The notes beneath the pieces are model-generated. The model was not told the origin of the DNA, did no database searches, and saw only the letters and a list, made by a program, of their open reading frames with translations. DNA of 19,443 bases from contig CALFZO010000168.1 of assembly GCA_937952305.1 (NCBI GenBank), forward strand, positions 1 to 19,443, given 5' to 3'. This document shows positions 1 through 7,112 of the stretch, piece by piece. Position 1 is the stretch's first letter. Every line of letters begins with the position of its first letter. This stretch comes from an uncultured Anaerolineales bacterium. Its GTDB lineage: Bacteria; Chloroflexota; Anaerolineae; Anaerolineales; UBA6663. The position numbers and the translations under genes were made by a program.

Positions 1-140
1 GGGGGAGGCGGGGCTGTAGCTGTGGCCGGCGTCGCCGGGCGCAGCGCCCACAGGGCCAGCCCGGCCGCCGCCAACGCACATACGGTCAGCGCGCCCAGCG
101 CGGCGCCGATGAGCGCAGAGTATGACGATCGTAAGCGCAC
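1..140 (-). CDS. N-terminus of a secreted or membrane-anchored protein (partial, runs off left edge)
   Basis: Reading leftward from a GTG at 140, the frame stays open to the window edge (46 codons). The start is supported by GGAG about 7 bases upstream (near 148-151). The N-terminus has a few polar and basic residues (MRLRSSYS), then one hydrophobic stretch of roughly residues 9-32, rich in Ala, Leu and Gly and ending in LWALRP. After it comes PATPATATAPPP, the start of a Pro/Ala/Thr linker like those in the secreted gene at 2295-5621. This fits a signal anchor or signal peptide followed by an extracellular low-complexity linker. No functional domain is inside the window, so the function is unknown. 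It is divergent from parA, with 50 bases between the two starts. The call depends on the start signal and composition only. Confidence 0.55.
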   Translation of the reverse strand, partial: MRLRSSYSALIGAALGALTVCALAAAGLALWALRPATPATATAPPP

Positions 141-154
141 AACGCTTCTCCTAT

Positions 155-183
155 TTGCCAATCGCTAGGCTCTATTCTATACT
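155..183 (+). promoter_or_regulatory. Sigma-70-type promoter of parA, apparently leaderless
   Basis: TTGCCA (155-160) and TATACT (178-183) each match the housekeeping consensus at 5 of 6 positions and are separated by exactly 17 bases. The last base of the -10 is 7 bases before the ATG at 191, so transcription should begin at or next to the start codon. No Shine-Dalgarno sequence precedes that ATG, consistent with a leaderless mRNA. Start-site mapping would be needed to prove it. Confidence 0.6.
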
Positions 184-190
184 CCCCGAC

Positions 191-952
191 ATGACCCGCG
201 TGATCGTCGTCGCCAATCAGAAAGGCGGCGTGGGCAAGACCACGCTCGTCGTCAATCTGGGCGCGGCGCTGGCGGAGTTGGGCCAGAAAGTCATTCTGGC
301 GGACCTCGATCCTCAGAGCGCGTTGACGGCGGGCCTTGGCTTTGATCCGTATACATTGACGCGCACGGCTTACACACTGCTGACACGCGACCATGTCAGC
401 CTGGCCAGCGTGCTGCGCCCCATCGGCGACAACCTGGTGCTGGTGCCCGGTTCGGTGGACCTGGCGGCCGTGGAATATCAGCTGGCCGACGCGCCGGACC
501 ATGCCTTTCGGCTGCGCAACGCCTTTTTCCGCAGCCGGGTCCCGGCCGACTTCATTCTGATCGACACGCCGCCCAGCCTGGGCATGCTGACCGTCAACGG
601 CCTGGTGGCGGCCACCGAGCTGCTGCTGCCGGTGCAGTGCCAATACCTGGCCATGCGCGGGGTGCGCGGCCTGCTCGAGTCGATCTGGCTGATCCATGAA
701 CGCCTCAACCCGGACTTGAATCTGCTCGGGGTGGTGGCGACCATGTACAAGACCGGCTCCGACCACTCGCGCGAAGTGCTGGATGAACTCCGCGAAGTGT
801 TCGAGCAGAAGCTGTTTGACTCCGTCATCCAGGACGAAGACGCGGTGGCGAAAGCCCCGGTGGCGTGCAAGTCGGTATTGGCGTACAGCCCGCGCAGCAG
901 CGCGGCGGCGGCGTTCCGTCGCCTGGCACAGGAGGTCCTGCATGCTCAATAA
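191..952 (+). CDS. parA: ParA/Soj family ATPase (chromosome-partitioning or positioning type), orphan
   Basis: The 253-residue protein is the usual length of a short (type Ib-like) ParA with no N-terminal DNA-binding domain. It has the deviant Walker A motif KGGVGKTT (residues 11-18) with the signature first lysine, the switch I region DLDPQSALT and the Walker B-like DTPPSLG. These are the hallmarks of ATPases that form ATP-bound sandwich dimers on DNA or membranes and position cargo. The ATG at 191 is chosen because the Walker A sits at its usual distance from it and a promoter lies 7 bases upstream. An upstream in-frame ATG at 122 would add 23 unrelated residues and would lie ahead of that promoter. 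No parB or parS site is visible. The only partner is the membrane protein at 942, which overlaps its 3' end by 11 bases, so a role in positioning a membrane or envelope structure is as plausible as chromosome segregation. Confidence 0.93.
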   Translation: MTRVIVVANQKGGVGKTTLVVNLGAALAELGQKVILADLDPQSALTAGLGFDPYTLTRTAYTLLTRDHVSLASVLRPIGDNLVLVPGSVDLAAVEYQLADAPDHAFRLRNAFFRSRVPADFILIDTPPSLGMLTVNGLVAATELLLPVQCQYLAMRGVRGLLESIWLIHERLNPDLNLLGVVATMYKTGSDHSREVLDELREVFEQKLFDSVIQDEDAVAKAPVACKSVLAYSPRSSAAAAFRRLAQEVLHAQ

Positions 953-2207
953 TCCAGACGAAGGCTCGGTCAAGGGCAAAGGCGCCGAAACGATGCTCCC
1001 GGCCCGCGGCAACCCCTTCCAGCCGGCGGGCAGCGGGCCAGCGCCGGCCGCGCCGAGCGGGGCGGGCACGCCGGACTTAACGCCGGAAGACCTGGCGTCC
1101 TTGTTCCCGGATGCGCCTTCGCCGAATCTGGCGGCCGAAGTGACGGCGGCCGGGTCGCCGGGCGCCGCGGCTGTGGACCCGGCGTTCGCGGCGACGATGC
1201 AGCCCTACGCCACACTGCCGGCGGCTGCGGCTGAGGCGCCGAGCGCGGCTGTGGTCGCCACCGCCACAACGGTAGCCACAACCGTCGCCACCGCCACGGC
1301 GACGCTGGCCGCCGCCCCGGCCGGCCAGCCGGCCGCGCAGCCGGACGGCGAGCGCCCGACCGGCAACAACATGTACGATCCGGACATCGAGTGGATCGGT
1401 TTGGAAATCAACCCGGACGCCATCGGCCCGCGCTCGGAGCGTTATGAGCGCGCCGAGGAGCTGCCGGCCGACGCCGCCTTGCTGGCGATGTTCGCCACGG
1501 ATAACCGCCTCAAGCAGCGCTGGGGTGAAATCGACGAGCTGGAAAACCGGCTGACGTCGATGGCCAAGCTCAGCCAGTCGCTGGCCCAACTCATGCTGGA
1601 TCGGCTGCAGACGGCGCGCAACCTTCTGCTCAACAACCGCGACCAGATCGAGGACGCCGAGCGCGAGCTGGCCGAGGTCCGCTTCCGCTACGAGCACGTC
1701 AAGCGCAGCCGCTACTTTGAACAGCCGAGCTTCATCTTCGGCTCGCTGCTGGTGATGATGGTCCTGGCGGTGCTCGGCTTCGCCTGGCCGCTGGTCAACT
1801 TCGAGGCCTTTGAGACGCTCAGCCGCCAGCTGGAGCTGCTGCAGCTCGGCGATGGCGTGCGCCTGATCGACCTGTGGAGCACCATCCTGTGGGGGGCGTT
1901 GGGCGGCATCACCGGCGCCCTGTATGGGCTGTGGACGCACGTCGCGGACAAGAAGGACTTCGACCCCGGCTTCAGCATCTGGTATTACACCAACCCGCTG
2001 ATGGGCATGATGCTGGGCGCGTTCGTGTACGTGGTGGTGATGTCCGGCGTGCTGACTTTCCTGCAGAACTCGCCCATGGTCCTGTACATCCTGGCCTGGG
2101 TCGTGGGCTTCCAGCAGAACCTGGCCTTCAAGCTGGTCAACAACGTCTTGAAGCGGCTGACCCCGGCCACCGATGAGAAAGGCGTCCGGCCGGAGGGCCT
2201 GGGCTGA
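942..2207 (+). CDS. Unrecognised ParA-coupled coiled-coil membrane protein
   Basis: The gene encodes 421 residues. The ATG at 942 is chosen because GGAGG (931-935) lies 6 bases upstream; the frame is open further upstream but overlaps parA deeply there. The start lies inside the last codons of parA, so the two are probably translationally coupled. Visible regions: a disordered Pro/Ala/Gly-rich N-terminus with an Ala/Thr/Val tract near 103-127 (residues 1-140); a short ordered segment around DPDIEWIGLEINP (147-158); a long charged helical region likely to be coiled coil (about 186-256); then four hydrophobic segments, about 264-282, 313-332, 351-374 and 378-397. The second is Gly-rich (WGALGGITGALYGL). 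The C-terminal tail is short and charged. No enzyme motif is present and I do not recognise the family. The arrangement suggests a membrane anchor or adaptor whose cytosolic coiled coil and disordered tail could interact with the ParA ATPase; this is inference. Confidence 0.88.
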   Translation: MLNNPDEGSVKGKGAETMLPARGNPFQPAGSGPAPAAPSGAGTPDLTPEDLASLFPDAPSPNLAAEVTAAGSPGAAAVDPAFAATMQPYATLPAAAAEAPSAAVVATATTVATTVATATATLAAAPAGQPAAQPDGERPTGNNMYDPDIEWIGLEINPDAIGPRSERYERAEELPADAALLAMFATDNRLKQRWGEIDELENRLTSMAKLSQSLAQLMLDRLQTARNLLLNNRDQIEDAERELAEVRFRYEHVKRSRYFEQPSFIFGSLLVMMVLAVLGFAWPLVNFEAFETLSRQLELLQLGDGVRLIDLWSTILWGALGGITGALYGLWTHVADKKDFDPGFSIWYYTNPLMGMMLGAFVYVVVMSGVLTFLQNSPMVLYILAWVVGFQQNLAFKLVNNVLKRLTPATDEKGVRPEGLG

Positions 2208-2239
2208 CGGATCAGCCTCACCTAATCCCGCTTAAACAG

Positions 2240-2276
2240 AAACCGGGTCAGCCAGCCGCTGACCCGGTTTTCTTTT
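2240..2276 (+). terminator. Intrinsic terminator of the parA operon
   Basis: A perfect 13-base-pair stem (2240-2252 with 2258-2270) encloses a 5-base loop and is followed by a T-rich run (TTCTTTT). It lies 32 bases after the stop of the gene at 942. It also lies between two convergent genes, and the opposite strand has a weaker T-containing tail, so it may partly stop leftward transcription from the 2295-5621 gene as well. Confidence 0.87.
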
Positions 2277-2294
2277 GACGGGAACCCCGCGCGC

Positions 2295-5200
2295 TTACGG
2301 CAGCCGCGCGTAGTGGATGGTGGGTTTAGTGTAGTCGCCGCCCTGGATGGAGAAGAACATCACTTCCACCACGCCGGGCCGGTTGAAGCCGACCGCCGAC
2401 CACTTGACCGACGGGCTGGAGTCAAAGGACCGGCCGGCCTCCGCTGCCAGGAGCTGCATCGCCCCCCAGCCGGCCCCGCTCTTCTTCATGAAGCACATGT
2501 TGTCCATGCTCAGGCAGGCCGTGGAGCTGGCGCCGTTCTGCGGATGGCCGTGGCCGACCAGGACGATCTCGCCGGTGGCAGCGTTGACGGCCAGCGCCGG
2601 GTCGTGCGAGTAGTTGGCCAGCGCCGTGTCCGTCCACCCGGTGGCGGTGCTGGTGGCGTAGCGGACGCGGCCGTAGTCGCCGGTGCTGTCATAGTCCTGG
2701 ATGTAGGTCAGGTGCCGGACGCCGTCGGCCGTGATGATCAGGCTGGGGCCCTGGTCCACGTTGAGGCCGAAGTACGTGCTGTGCCAGAGCGGCGCCGTAC
2801 TGACGGTCTGGACCGAGCCCCACAGCCCGTTGGAAGTGCGCAAACGCGCCTGGACCTGGACAGTGGCGTTGGCCTCGGAGATCCACGCGACCGTCAGCGA
2901 ATTGTCCAGGGGTGAGACCGCCAGCGCCGGGTGGTTGGCCGAGCCAGCCGTGTCGACGACCGTGGGGCCGGAGGTCAGGTTGAGCGCGCCGGCGGCCGGC
3001 TGGTAGGCCGCGTGCACGATGCGGCGGTCATTGCGCCAGTAGGCCACCTGCAGCAGGCCGTTCAGGTCTACGGCCGCGGACAGGCCGCTGGTGCCGACGT
3101 ACATGTCGCCGGCGTTCATGGTGGCCCCGTTCTGGGCCAGCGTGACCGCGGCTTGGAAGGCGTCCTGCGCCAGGTCGTATGGGTAGACCTTAAGGGCGCC
3201 GCTGGTGGTGTTGACGAGCAGGTAGACCGTGTCCTTGCCGTCGTAGGCGGCCTCGATCGAGATCGGGTTGCCGTCCGTCTCGGTGAGGGTGGGGCCGGCG
3301 CGGAAGTCGGCGGCGCTGGCGGGCAGACCGGCAGCCTGACTGCGGTAGACGCGGATCACGTTCGAGCTGTTCTGGCTGACGAACAAGTACAACCGATCCT
3401 GGTCCGTGCGCACGATCTGGTGTGGGACGACGTCCGAGCCGCCCGGCCCGAGGGCGAAGACGACCGGGGCGCCGCCGGCGGGCGTAGCGGTCGCCGGCCC
3501 GCTGGTGGGCGTGGCGCTGGGCGGCAGGGGCGTGCGCGAGGGCGTCGCCGTCGGCCCGATCGCGGTGCGGGTGGCGGTGCGGGTGGCCGTGGCCGTCGGC
3601 CCGGCCGGCGTGGCGCTGGCGGGCGGCGCAGTTGCGGTCGGGGTGGCGCTGGCCCCGGCCGCGCTCACGGCCAGGTCGTCGACGTAGGCGTCGAACTGCC
3701 CGCCGCCGCTGAAGTTCTCGAAGATCAGACGCGTCTGGGCGGTGTCGGCCGTGAAGTTGAAGGTGACCAGCGTCCAGGAGCCGGCCGGCGAGTTGGCCAG
3801 GGTCAGGTAGTCGCTGGTGCCGAGCTGGCGCCAGCTGGAGTTGACGGCCTGGATGCGCAGCCCGCCCCAGGTGGGAGCCACGATCTGGCGGTTGATGCGC
3901 AGGCGCGCACTGACAGTGTAGGTCTGGCCGGGCGCCGTCGCGAAGCGCTGATCGATGCGGCCGGTGGCGGCCAGGCTGGCCCCATACGTGCCGCTGTAGG
4001 CGGCCGCCTCAACGACGGAAATGCCGCCGTAGGTCTCCCAACCGGAGAGCGAACGAGTCTCGAAGCTGCCATTCGCCAGCAGGTTGGCGGCGGCCGGCAC
4101 GGGCGTAGCGGTGGGCGGCGCCGGTGTCGGCGTGTAAGTCGGCGTGCCGGCCGGCGTGCTGGTGAGCGTACTGGAGGGCGTGGGCGAGGCCGTAGCCGTG
4201 GAGGTGGGTGTAGCCGGTGCCAGGGTCGCCGTAAAGGTTGCCGTCAGCGACGCGGTGGCCGTGGCCGGCGCCACGGCCGCGGTCGCTGTGTGGCTGGGCG
4301 TATAGGAGGCCGTGGCCGTGCTGGTGGGGGTGGCGGTGGCAGCCGCGCCGGCGCGGGAGCTTTCGGCCGGGCCGCTCCCGCTCGGGCGGTAGCCGCGGTT
4401 GGTCGTCAGCAAGATGCGGTCCAGCCGGAAGCCGTCCTCGCGCATCCAGACGTTGAGCGTGTAAGTGCCGGGCGCCGTGATGGACAGCGAGGCGCTAGCG
4501 TTGTCGGCGGTGTTGCGCGTCCACGCCCACTGGCCGTAATTGTTGGCGTTCAGCGTCAGGCGGTCGGCGCTGGCCACGGCCTGACCGTTGAGGCCGGCGT
4601 GGGCCGAGTCCTGCTGGTTGTTGTCCACCAGGGCGCGCAGCCAGACGTAGTAGGTGCCGGTGGTCGTCACCTGCAGCGCGTAGCGCAGTTCCGGGCTGGT
4701 GCTGGCGAAACCGGTGTCCAGGTTGCTGCCGGTATCCGGCAGCGCGGCCAGGAAGCCGGCGCCGCTGAAGCCGGCGCGGTCCGTCTGCAGCGACCAGGCC
4801 TGGCCGTTGCGCGCGAGGCTCTCGGCGAAGTGCTCGGCCTCCAGCACGATTTGGCCGCCCTGCTCGATGAAGGCGCCGCCAGGCGCGGCCGTGGCGCTGG
4901 GGAGGCCGGTGGCCGTGGCCGGCGCGTTAGTGGCGGAGGCGTTCGGCGTCGCGCTGGGGAGGGGCGTGGCCGGGACGGCGCCGGCCTGGCCGCCGCCGAA
5001 GTCGTCGACGAGGGCGTTGCCGGCGTTCAGGAACCACAGGCCGATATAGCCGCCGCTGGCCGCATGCGGCCAGGCGCTGACATCGCGGGTGCCCAGCAGG
5101 GCGCCGTTGCGATAGACCTCCACCGCGCCGGCGGCGGTGGCGCGCGCGCCGAAGACGTCGCCGGCCGCGAAGGTGACCGGCAGGGCCGCGCCGTGTTCGA

Positions 5201-5621
5201 CCCAGCCCTGGCTGGCGGCGTAGGTGACGACCTTGACCTGGCTCTTGGCCGGCTCGTACCAGACTTCGATCAGGCCGCTGTTCCAGCCGGTGTTGCTCTG
5301 TGACTTCAGCAGCAGGTCGATCTCGGACGCGGCTGGGTCAACGGCCGTCAGAGTGAGGTAGACCTCTTGGTCGGCGCCGAAGGCCGTGTTCCAGAAGACG
5401 GCGTCGCCGCTGCCGACATCGAGTTGGTTGTTGCGGATGGCGTAACCGCCGACGGCGCCGGACCAACTGCCGCCCAGGCCGCCGTCCGCGCGGTTGAAGT
5501 TATCGAGGCCGCCGGCCGTTGGATAATCCGCGGCCAGGGCACCGCTCGAACCGATCAACGCGAACATCAGAATCACTGCCCAGGCTGGGCGCAACCAGGA
5601 ATGCATACCAATGGTTTCCAT
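2295..5621 (-). CDS. Large secreted modular protein: lectin-like, CBM-like and propeller-like domains with Thr/Pro/Ser linkers
   Basis: The protein has 1108 residues. It begins with a signal peptide (to about residue 31, cleavage near ALA-AD). A second ATG at codon 6 (5606) is an equally good start, since neither has a strong ribosome site. Domains inferred from sequence: a concanavalin/LamG-like beta sandwich at about 36-211 (opening DNFNRADGGLGGSW); linker 1 at 216-248; a CBM6/malectin-like domain at about 253-412 with the VLEAEHF opening typical of that group; a long Thr/Pro/Ser linker 2 at 424-510; a CBM4/9-like jelly roll at about 512-655 (NLLANGSFE opening, VDDLAV close); linker 3 at 656-717; and a 390-residue beta-rich C-terminus with repeated LWGSVQTV-type strands, probably a propeller. 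No catalytic glycosidase residues or canonical sialidase Asp boxes were found, so binding to polysaccharide or cell surface is likelier than hydrolysis. There is no sortase motif. It is monocistronic by position. Confidence 0.93.
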   Translation of the reverse strand: METIGMHSWLRPAWAVILMFALIGSSGALAADYPTAGGLDNFNRADGGLGGSWSGAVGGYAIRNNQLDVGSGDAVFWNTAFGADQEVYLTLTAVDPAASEIDLLLKSQSNTGWNSGLIEVWYEPAKSQVKVVTYAASQGWVEHGAALPVTFAAGDVFGARATAAGAVEVYRNGALLGTRDVSAWPHAASGGYIGLWFLNAGNALVDDFGGGQAGAVPATPLPSATPNASATNAPATATGLPSATAAPGGAFIEQGGQIVLEAEHFAESLARNGQAWSLQTDRAGFSGAGFLAALPDTGSNLDTGFASTSPELRYALQVTTTGTYYVWLRALVDNNQQDSAHAGLNGQAVASADRLTLNANNYGQWAWTRNTADNASASLSITAPGTYTLNVWMREDGFRLDRILLTTNRGYRPSGSGPAESSRAGAAATATPTSTATASYTPSHTATAAVAPATATASLTATFTATLAPATPTSTATASPTPSSTLTSTPAGTPTYTPTPAPPTATPVPAAANLLANGSFETRSLSGWETYGGISVVEAAAYSGTYGASLAATGRIDQRFATAPGQTYTVSARLRINRQIVAPTWGGLRIQAVNSSWRQLGTSDYLTLANSPAGSWTLVTFNFTADTAQTRLIFENFSGGGQFDAYVDDLAVSAAGASATPTATAPPASATPAGPTATATRTATRTAIGPTATPSRTPLPPSATPTSGPATATPAGGAPVVFALGPGGSDVVPHQIVRTDQDRLYLFVSQNSSNVIRVYRSQAAGLPASAADFRAGPTLTETDGNPISIEAAYDGKDTVYLLVNTTSGALKVYPYDLAQDAFQAAVTLAQNGATMNAGDMYVGTSGLSAAVDLNGLLQVAYWRNDRRIVHAAYQPAAGALNLTSGPTVVDTAGSANHPALAVSPLDNSLTVAWISEANATVQVQARLRTSNGLWGSVQTVSTAPLWHSTYFGLNVDQGPSLIITADGVRHLTYIQDYDSTGDYGRVRYATSTATGWTDTALANYSHDPALAVNAATGEIVLVGHGHPQNGASSTACLSMDNMCFMKKSGAGWGAMQLLAAEAGRSFDSSPSVKWSAVGFNRPGVVEVMFFSIQGGDYTKPTIHYARLP

Positions 5622-5650
5622 TTGTGAATTGAAGCGACCAGTACCAAGTT

Positions 5651-5678
5651 ATTTTAGAACGGCTGGTTCAGGGCTGAA
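5651..5678 (-). promoter_or_regulatory. Possible promoter of the secreted modular protein gene
   Basis: On the reverse strand, TAAAAT (5651-5656) matches the -10 consensus at 5 of 6 positions. A poor -35 candidate, TTCAGC (5673-5678), lies 16 bases away. It would give a 5' leader of about 20 bases before the ATG at 5621. The area is AT-richer than its surroundings. The weak -35 makes this tentative. Confidence 0.3.
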
Positions 5679-5759
5679 TGGGCCAAATGTACCGCGTACC
5701 GGGGGTTGCCAAGAGCCAGGCACTGTGCCGTTCCGGGACCCCTAACGCGATTCAGACTA

Positions 5760-5797
5760 AAGGGCCGCGCTAGCTCGCTGACGCTAACGCGGCCCTT
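5760..5797. repeat. Long inverted repeat in the 314-base gap between the secreted-protein gene and the carbamoyltransferase gene
   Basis: Two 15-base arms (5760-5774 and 5783-5797) pair with one mismatch (G-U in one orientation) around an 8-base loop. Neither strand has a proper T-run after the hairpin. It lies about 140 bases beyond the stop of the leftward carbamoyltransferase gene and could be a T-poor terminator or an RNA-stabilising structure for that transcript. The rest of the gap (5622-5935) holds the possible promoter above, a smaller perfect palindrome GGCACTGTGCC (near 5719-5729) and a short open frame at 5816. Confidence 0.5.
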
Positions 5798-5815
5798 GCC
5801 AAACGGCGTGGGGAC

Positions 5816-5932
5816 ATGGCCGAATTGCCCCAGGACGCCAAGGCCGCAGCGCGCTGCTTAAGTTCGGCGCTGAGGCTGATGGAGGGCTGGGTGGCTGACA
5901 GGCGCCACCGCCGCGAAGAGGACAGACGGTGA
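5816..5932 (+). CDS. Possible 38-residue small protein (low confidence)
   Basis: An ATG at 5816 opens a 38-codon frame ending in TGA at 5930-5932, three bases short of the end of the convergent carbamoyltransferase gene. The predicted peptide starts MAELPQDAKAAARC, is rich in Ala and Leu in its first two thirds, and ends in a strongly basic and acidic tail (RRHRREEDRR), as an amphipathic helix might. The only ribosome-site candidate is GGGG 2-3 bases before the ATG, which is too close. A frame this short can occur by chance in GC-rich DNA, so it is recorded only as a candidate. Confidence 0.18.
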   Translation: MAELPQDAKAAARCLSSALRLMEGWVADRRHRREEDRR

Positions 5933-5935
5933 CGG

Positions 5936-6889
5936 TTACTCCTGCGCGCCCAGCACCAGCGCCAGCAGCGCCATGCGGACGACGACGCCGTAGAAAGCCT
6001 CCTGCCAGTAGCGCGACCAGCGCGTGGTGTCCACGTCGGTGGGGATCTCGTCCATGCGCGGCAGCGAGTGCAGCAGAATGGCGTCCGACTTGGCTTTGGC
6101 GCCGAGCAGTTCGCGCGTGAGCTTGTAGTTGGGCGGGGTCAGGCTCACCGCCTGGCCGCGCTCATCGCGTGACTTGGTGTAGTCCGGCTGGACGACCGGC
6201 TCCACCAGGATCACGTCGGCGTCGGCCAGCGCCTGCTCCACGTGCTCGGCCTCGCGGAAGTTCAGGCTGTAGCCCTGGAGCTCGGCCTTGAACTCCGGGG
6301 ACAGGCCCATGTCCGGCGGGGCCACGTACGTGATGGGGCAGTCGAACTGCGTCAGCGCGTAGCTGAGCGAGTGCATCGTGCGCATGCGCATATCGCCGAC
6401 CGCCAGCCAGCGCAGGCCGTCTAGGCGCCCCTTCTCCTGCCAAACCGTGTACAGGTCGGTCAGGATCTGCGTCGGGTGCTCGCCCCAGCCGTCGCCGCCG
6501 TTGATCACCGGGATGGACGCCCAGCGCGCGGCCTCGTGCGGCGCCCCCTGCTGGAAGTGGCGCATGACGATGACGTCGCCGTAGTACTCGAGCATCTTGA
6601 CGGTGTCTTTGATCGACTCCTGGTAGAAGTCGCCGGCCCGCGTCATCTTGGGGTCGGCGAAGCCGCAGACGTGGCCGCCCAGGCGGTGCATGGCGGCCTC
6701 GTGGGCCAGGCGGGTGCGGGTGCTGGGCTGGTAGAAGGCGGTCACCAGGGTTTTCTGGCGGAGCAGGTCACTGTTGCGCCGGCTGCGCGCAATCGGCTCC
6801 AGCTCCGCGGCGACCTGGAAAACGCGAAAAAACTCCTCTCGCTCGAACTCTTTCAGCGACAGGATATCGCGCCCGAGGAAACTTCGCAT
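5936..6889 (-). CDS. pyrB: Aspartate carbamoyltransferase-like protein (variant active site)
   Basis: The 317-residue protein starts at the ATG at 6889, which has AGGAGG 8 bases upstream; a 38-residue in-frame extension has no such signal. It shows the carbamoyl-phosphate site STRTR (56-60), MRH (109-111), HPTQ (138-141), GDMRMRTMHSL (165-175) and an ATCase-style LLHSLPRMDEI (272-282) plus a VRMALLALVL end. Overall it aligns with catalytic chains of aspartate transcarbamoylase, which make N-carbamoyl-aspartate in pyrimidine synthesis. Differences stand out when I compare it from memory with the E. coli enzyme. The Ser80/Lys84 loop is replaced by KMTRAGDFYQES (81-92). The aspartate-binding Arg229 position reads Val (PVVQ, 231-234), and HPLPR reads HSLPR. 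The true substrate may therefore not be aspartate. No pyrI or other pyr gene is adjacent; the gene upstream encodes a YgeY-type hydrolase. Family membership is secure, the exact reaction is not. Confidence 0.88.
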   Translation of the reverse strand: MRSFLGRDILSLKEFEREEFFRVFQVAAELEPIARSRRNSDLLRQKTLVTAFYQPSTRTRLAHEAAMHRLGGHVCGFADPKMTRAGDFYQESIKDTVKMLEYYGDVIVMRHFQQGAPHEAARWASIPVINGGDGWGEHPTQILTDLYTVWQEKGRLDGLRWLAVGDMRMRTMHSLSYALTQFDCPITYVAPPDMGLSPEFKAELQGYSLNFREAEHVEQALADADVILVEPVVQPDYTKSRDERGQAVSLTPPNYKLTRELLGAKAKSDAILLHSLPRMDEIPTDVDTTRWSRYWQEAFYGVVVRMALLALVLGAQE

Positions 6890-6997
6890 GGCTCTAGCCT
6901 CCTGAGATTGTGGTGACGGGGCAATCGGAGGATAGTCCTGTCCGGCGGGCGGTGGTATTGCTTTTGGGCGCCCGGCGCCGGGCGGAATGTCACCCAC

Positions 6998-7037
6998 CAA
7001 CAAGAACGGGCGCAGCCGCCAGAGCGACTGCGCCCGT
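6998..7037 (-). terminator. Probable terminator downstream of the M20 hydrolase gene
   Basis: On the reverse strand a perfect 10-base-pair stem (7028-7037 with 7006-7015) with a 12-base loop is followed by TTCTTGTTGG, a short T-rich tail. It lies about 75 bases past the stop of the gene at 7113-8345 and before the carbamoyltransferase gene. It may separate or attenuate the two transcripts. The tail is interrupted, so termination could be partial. Confidence 0.5.
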
Positions 7038-7112
7038 CAGACCCGGCGCCGCGGCTAGTACCCCCTCCCTTGGAAGGGATCGGCGCCGCTGGCGCGCTAC
7101 TTGGGCCGGGGC

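Noticed and set aside
122..190. Earlier in-frame ATG for parA
   Set aside because: It lies upstream of the promoter at 155-183 and adds residues not seen in ParA N-termini.
424..510. Possible CRISPR or tandem-repeat signal suggested by repetitive Thr/Pro codons elsewhere in the secreted gene
   Set aside because: The repetition (for example around 4090-4350) is irregular coding low complexity, with no fixed spacer length or identical repeat units.
2931..5303. 790-codon open frame on the + strand opposite the secreted modular protein gene
   Set aside because: Composition is Gly/Arg/Val-rich with no domain. It mirrors the real gene's codon-position bias, and the sense strand has a signal peptide and recognisable domains.
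6970..6981. Perfect palindrome CCCGGCGCCGGG
   Set aside because: Short GC palindrome expected by chance in DNA this GC-rich; no second copy or regulatory context.
6890..7003. 38-residue N-terminal extension of the carbamoyltransferase
   Set aside because: Pro-rich and unlike the family; AGGAGG positions the start at 6889.
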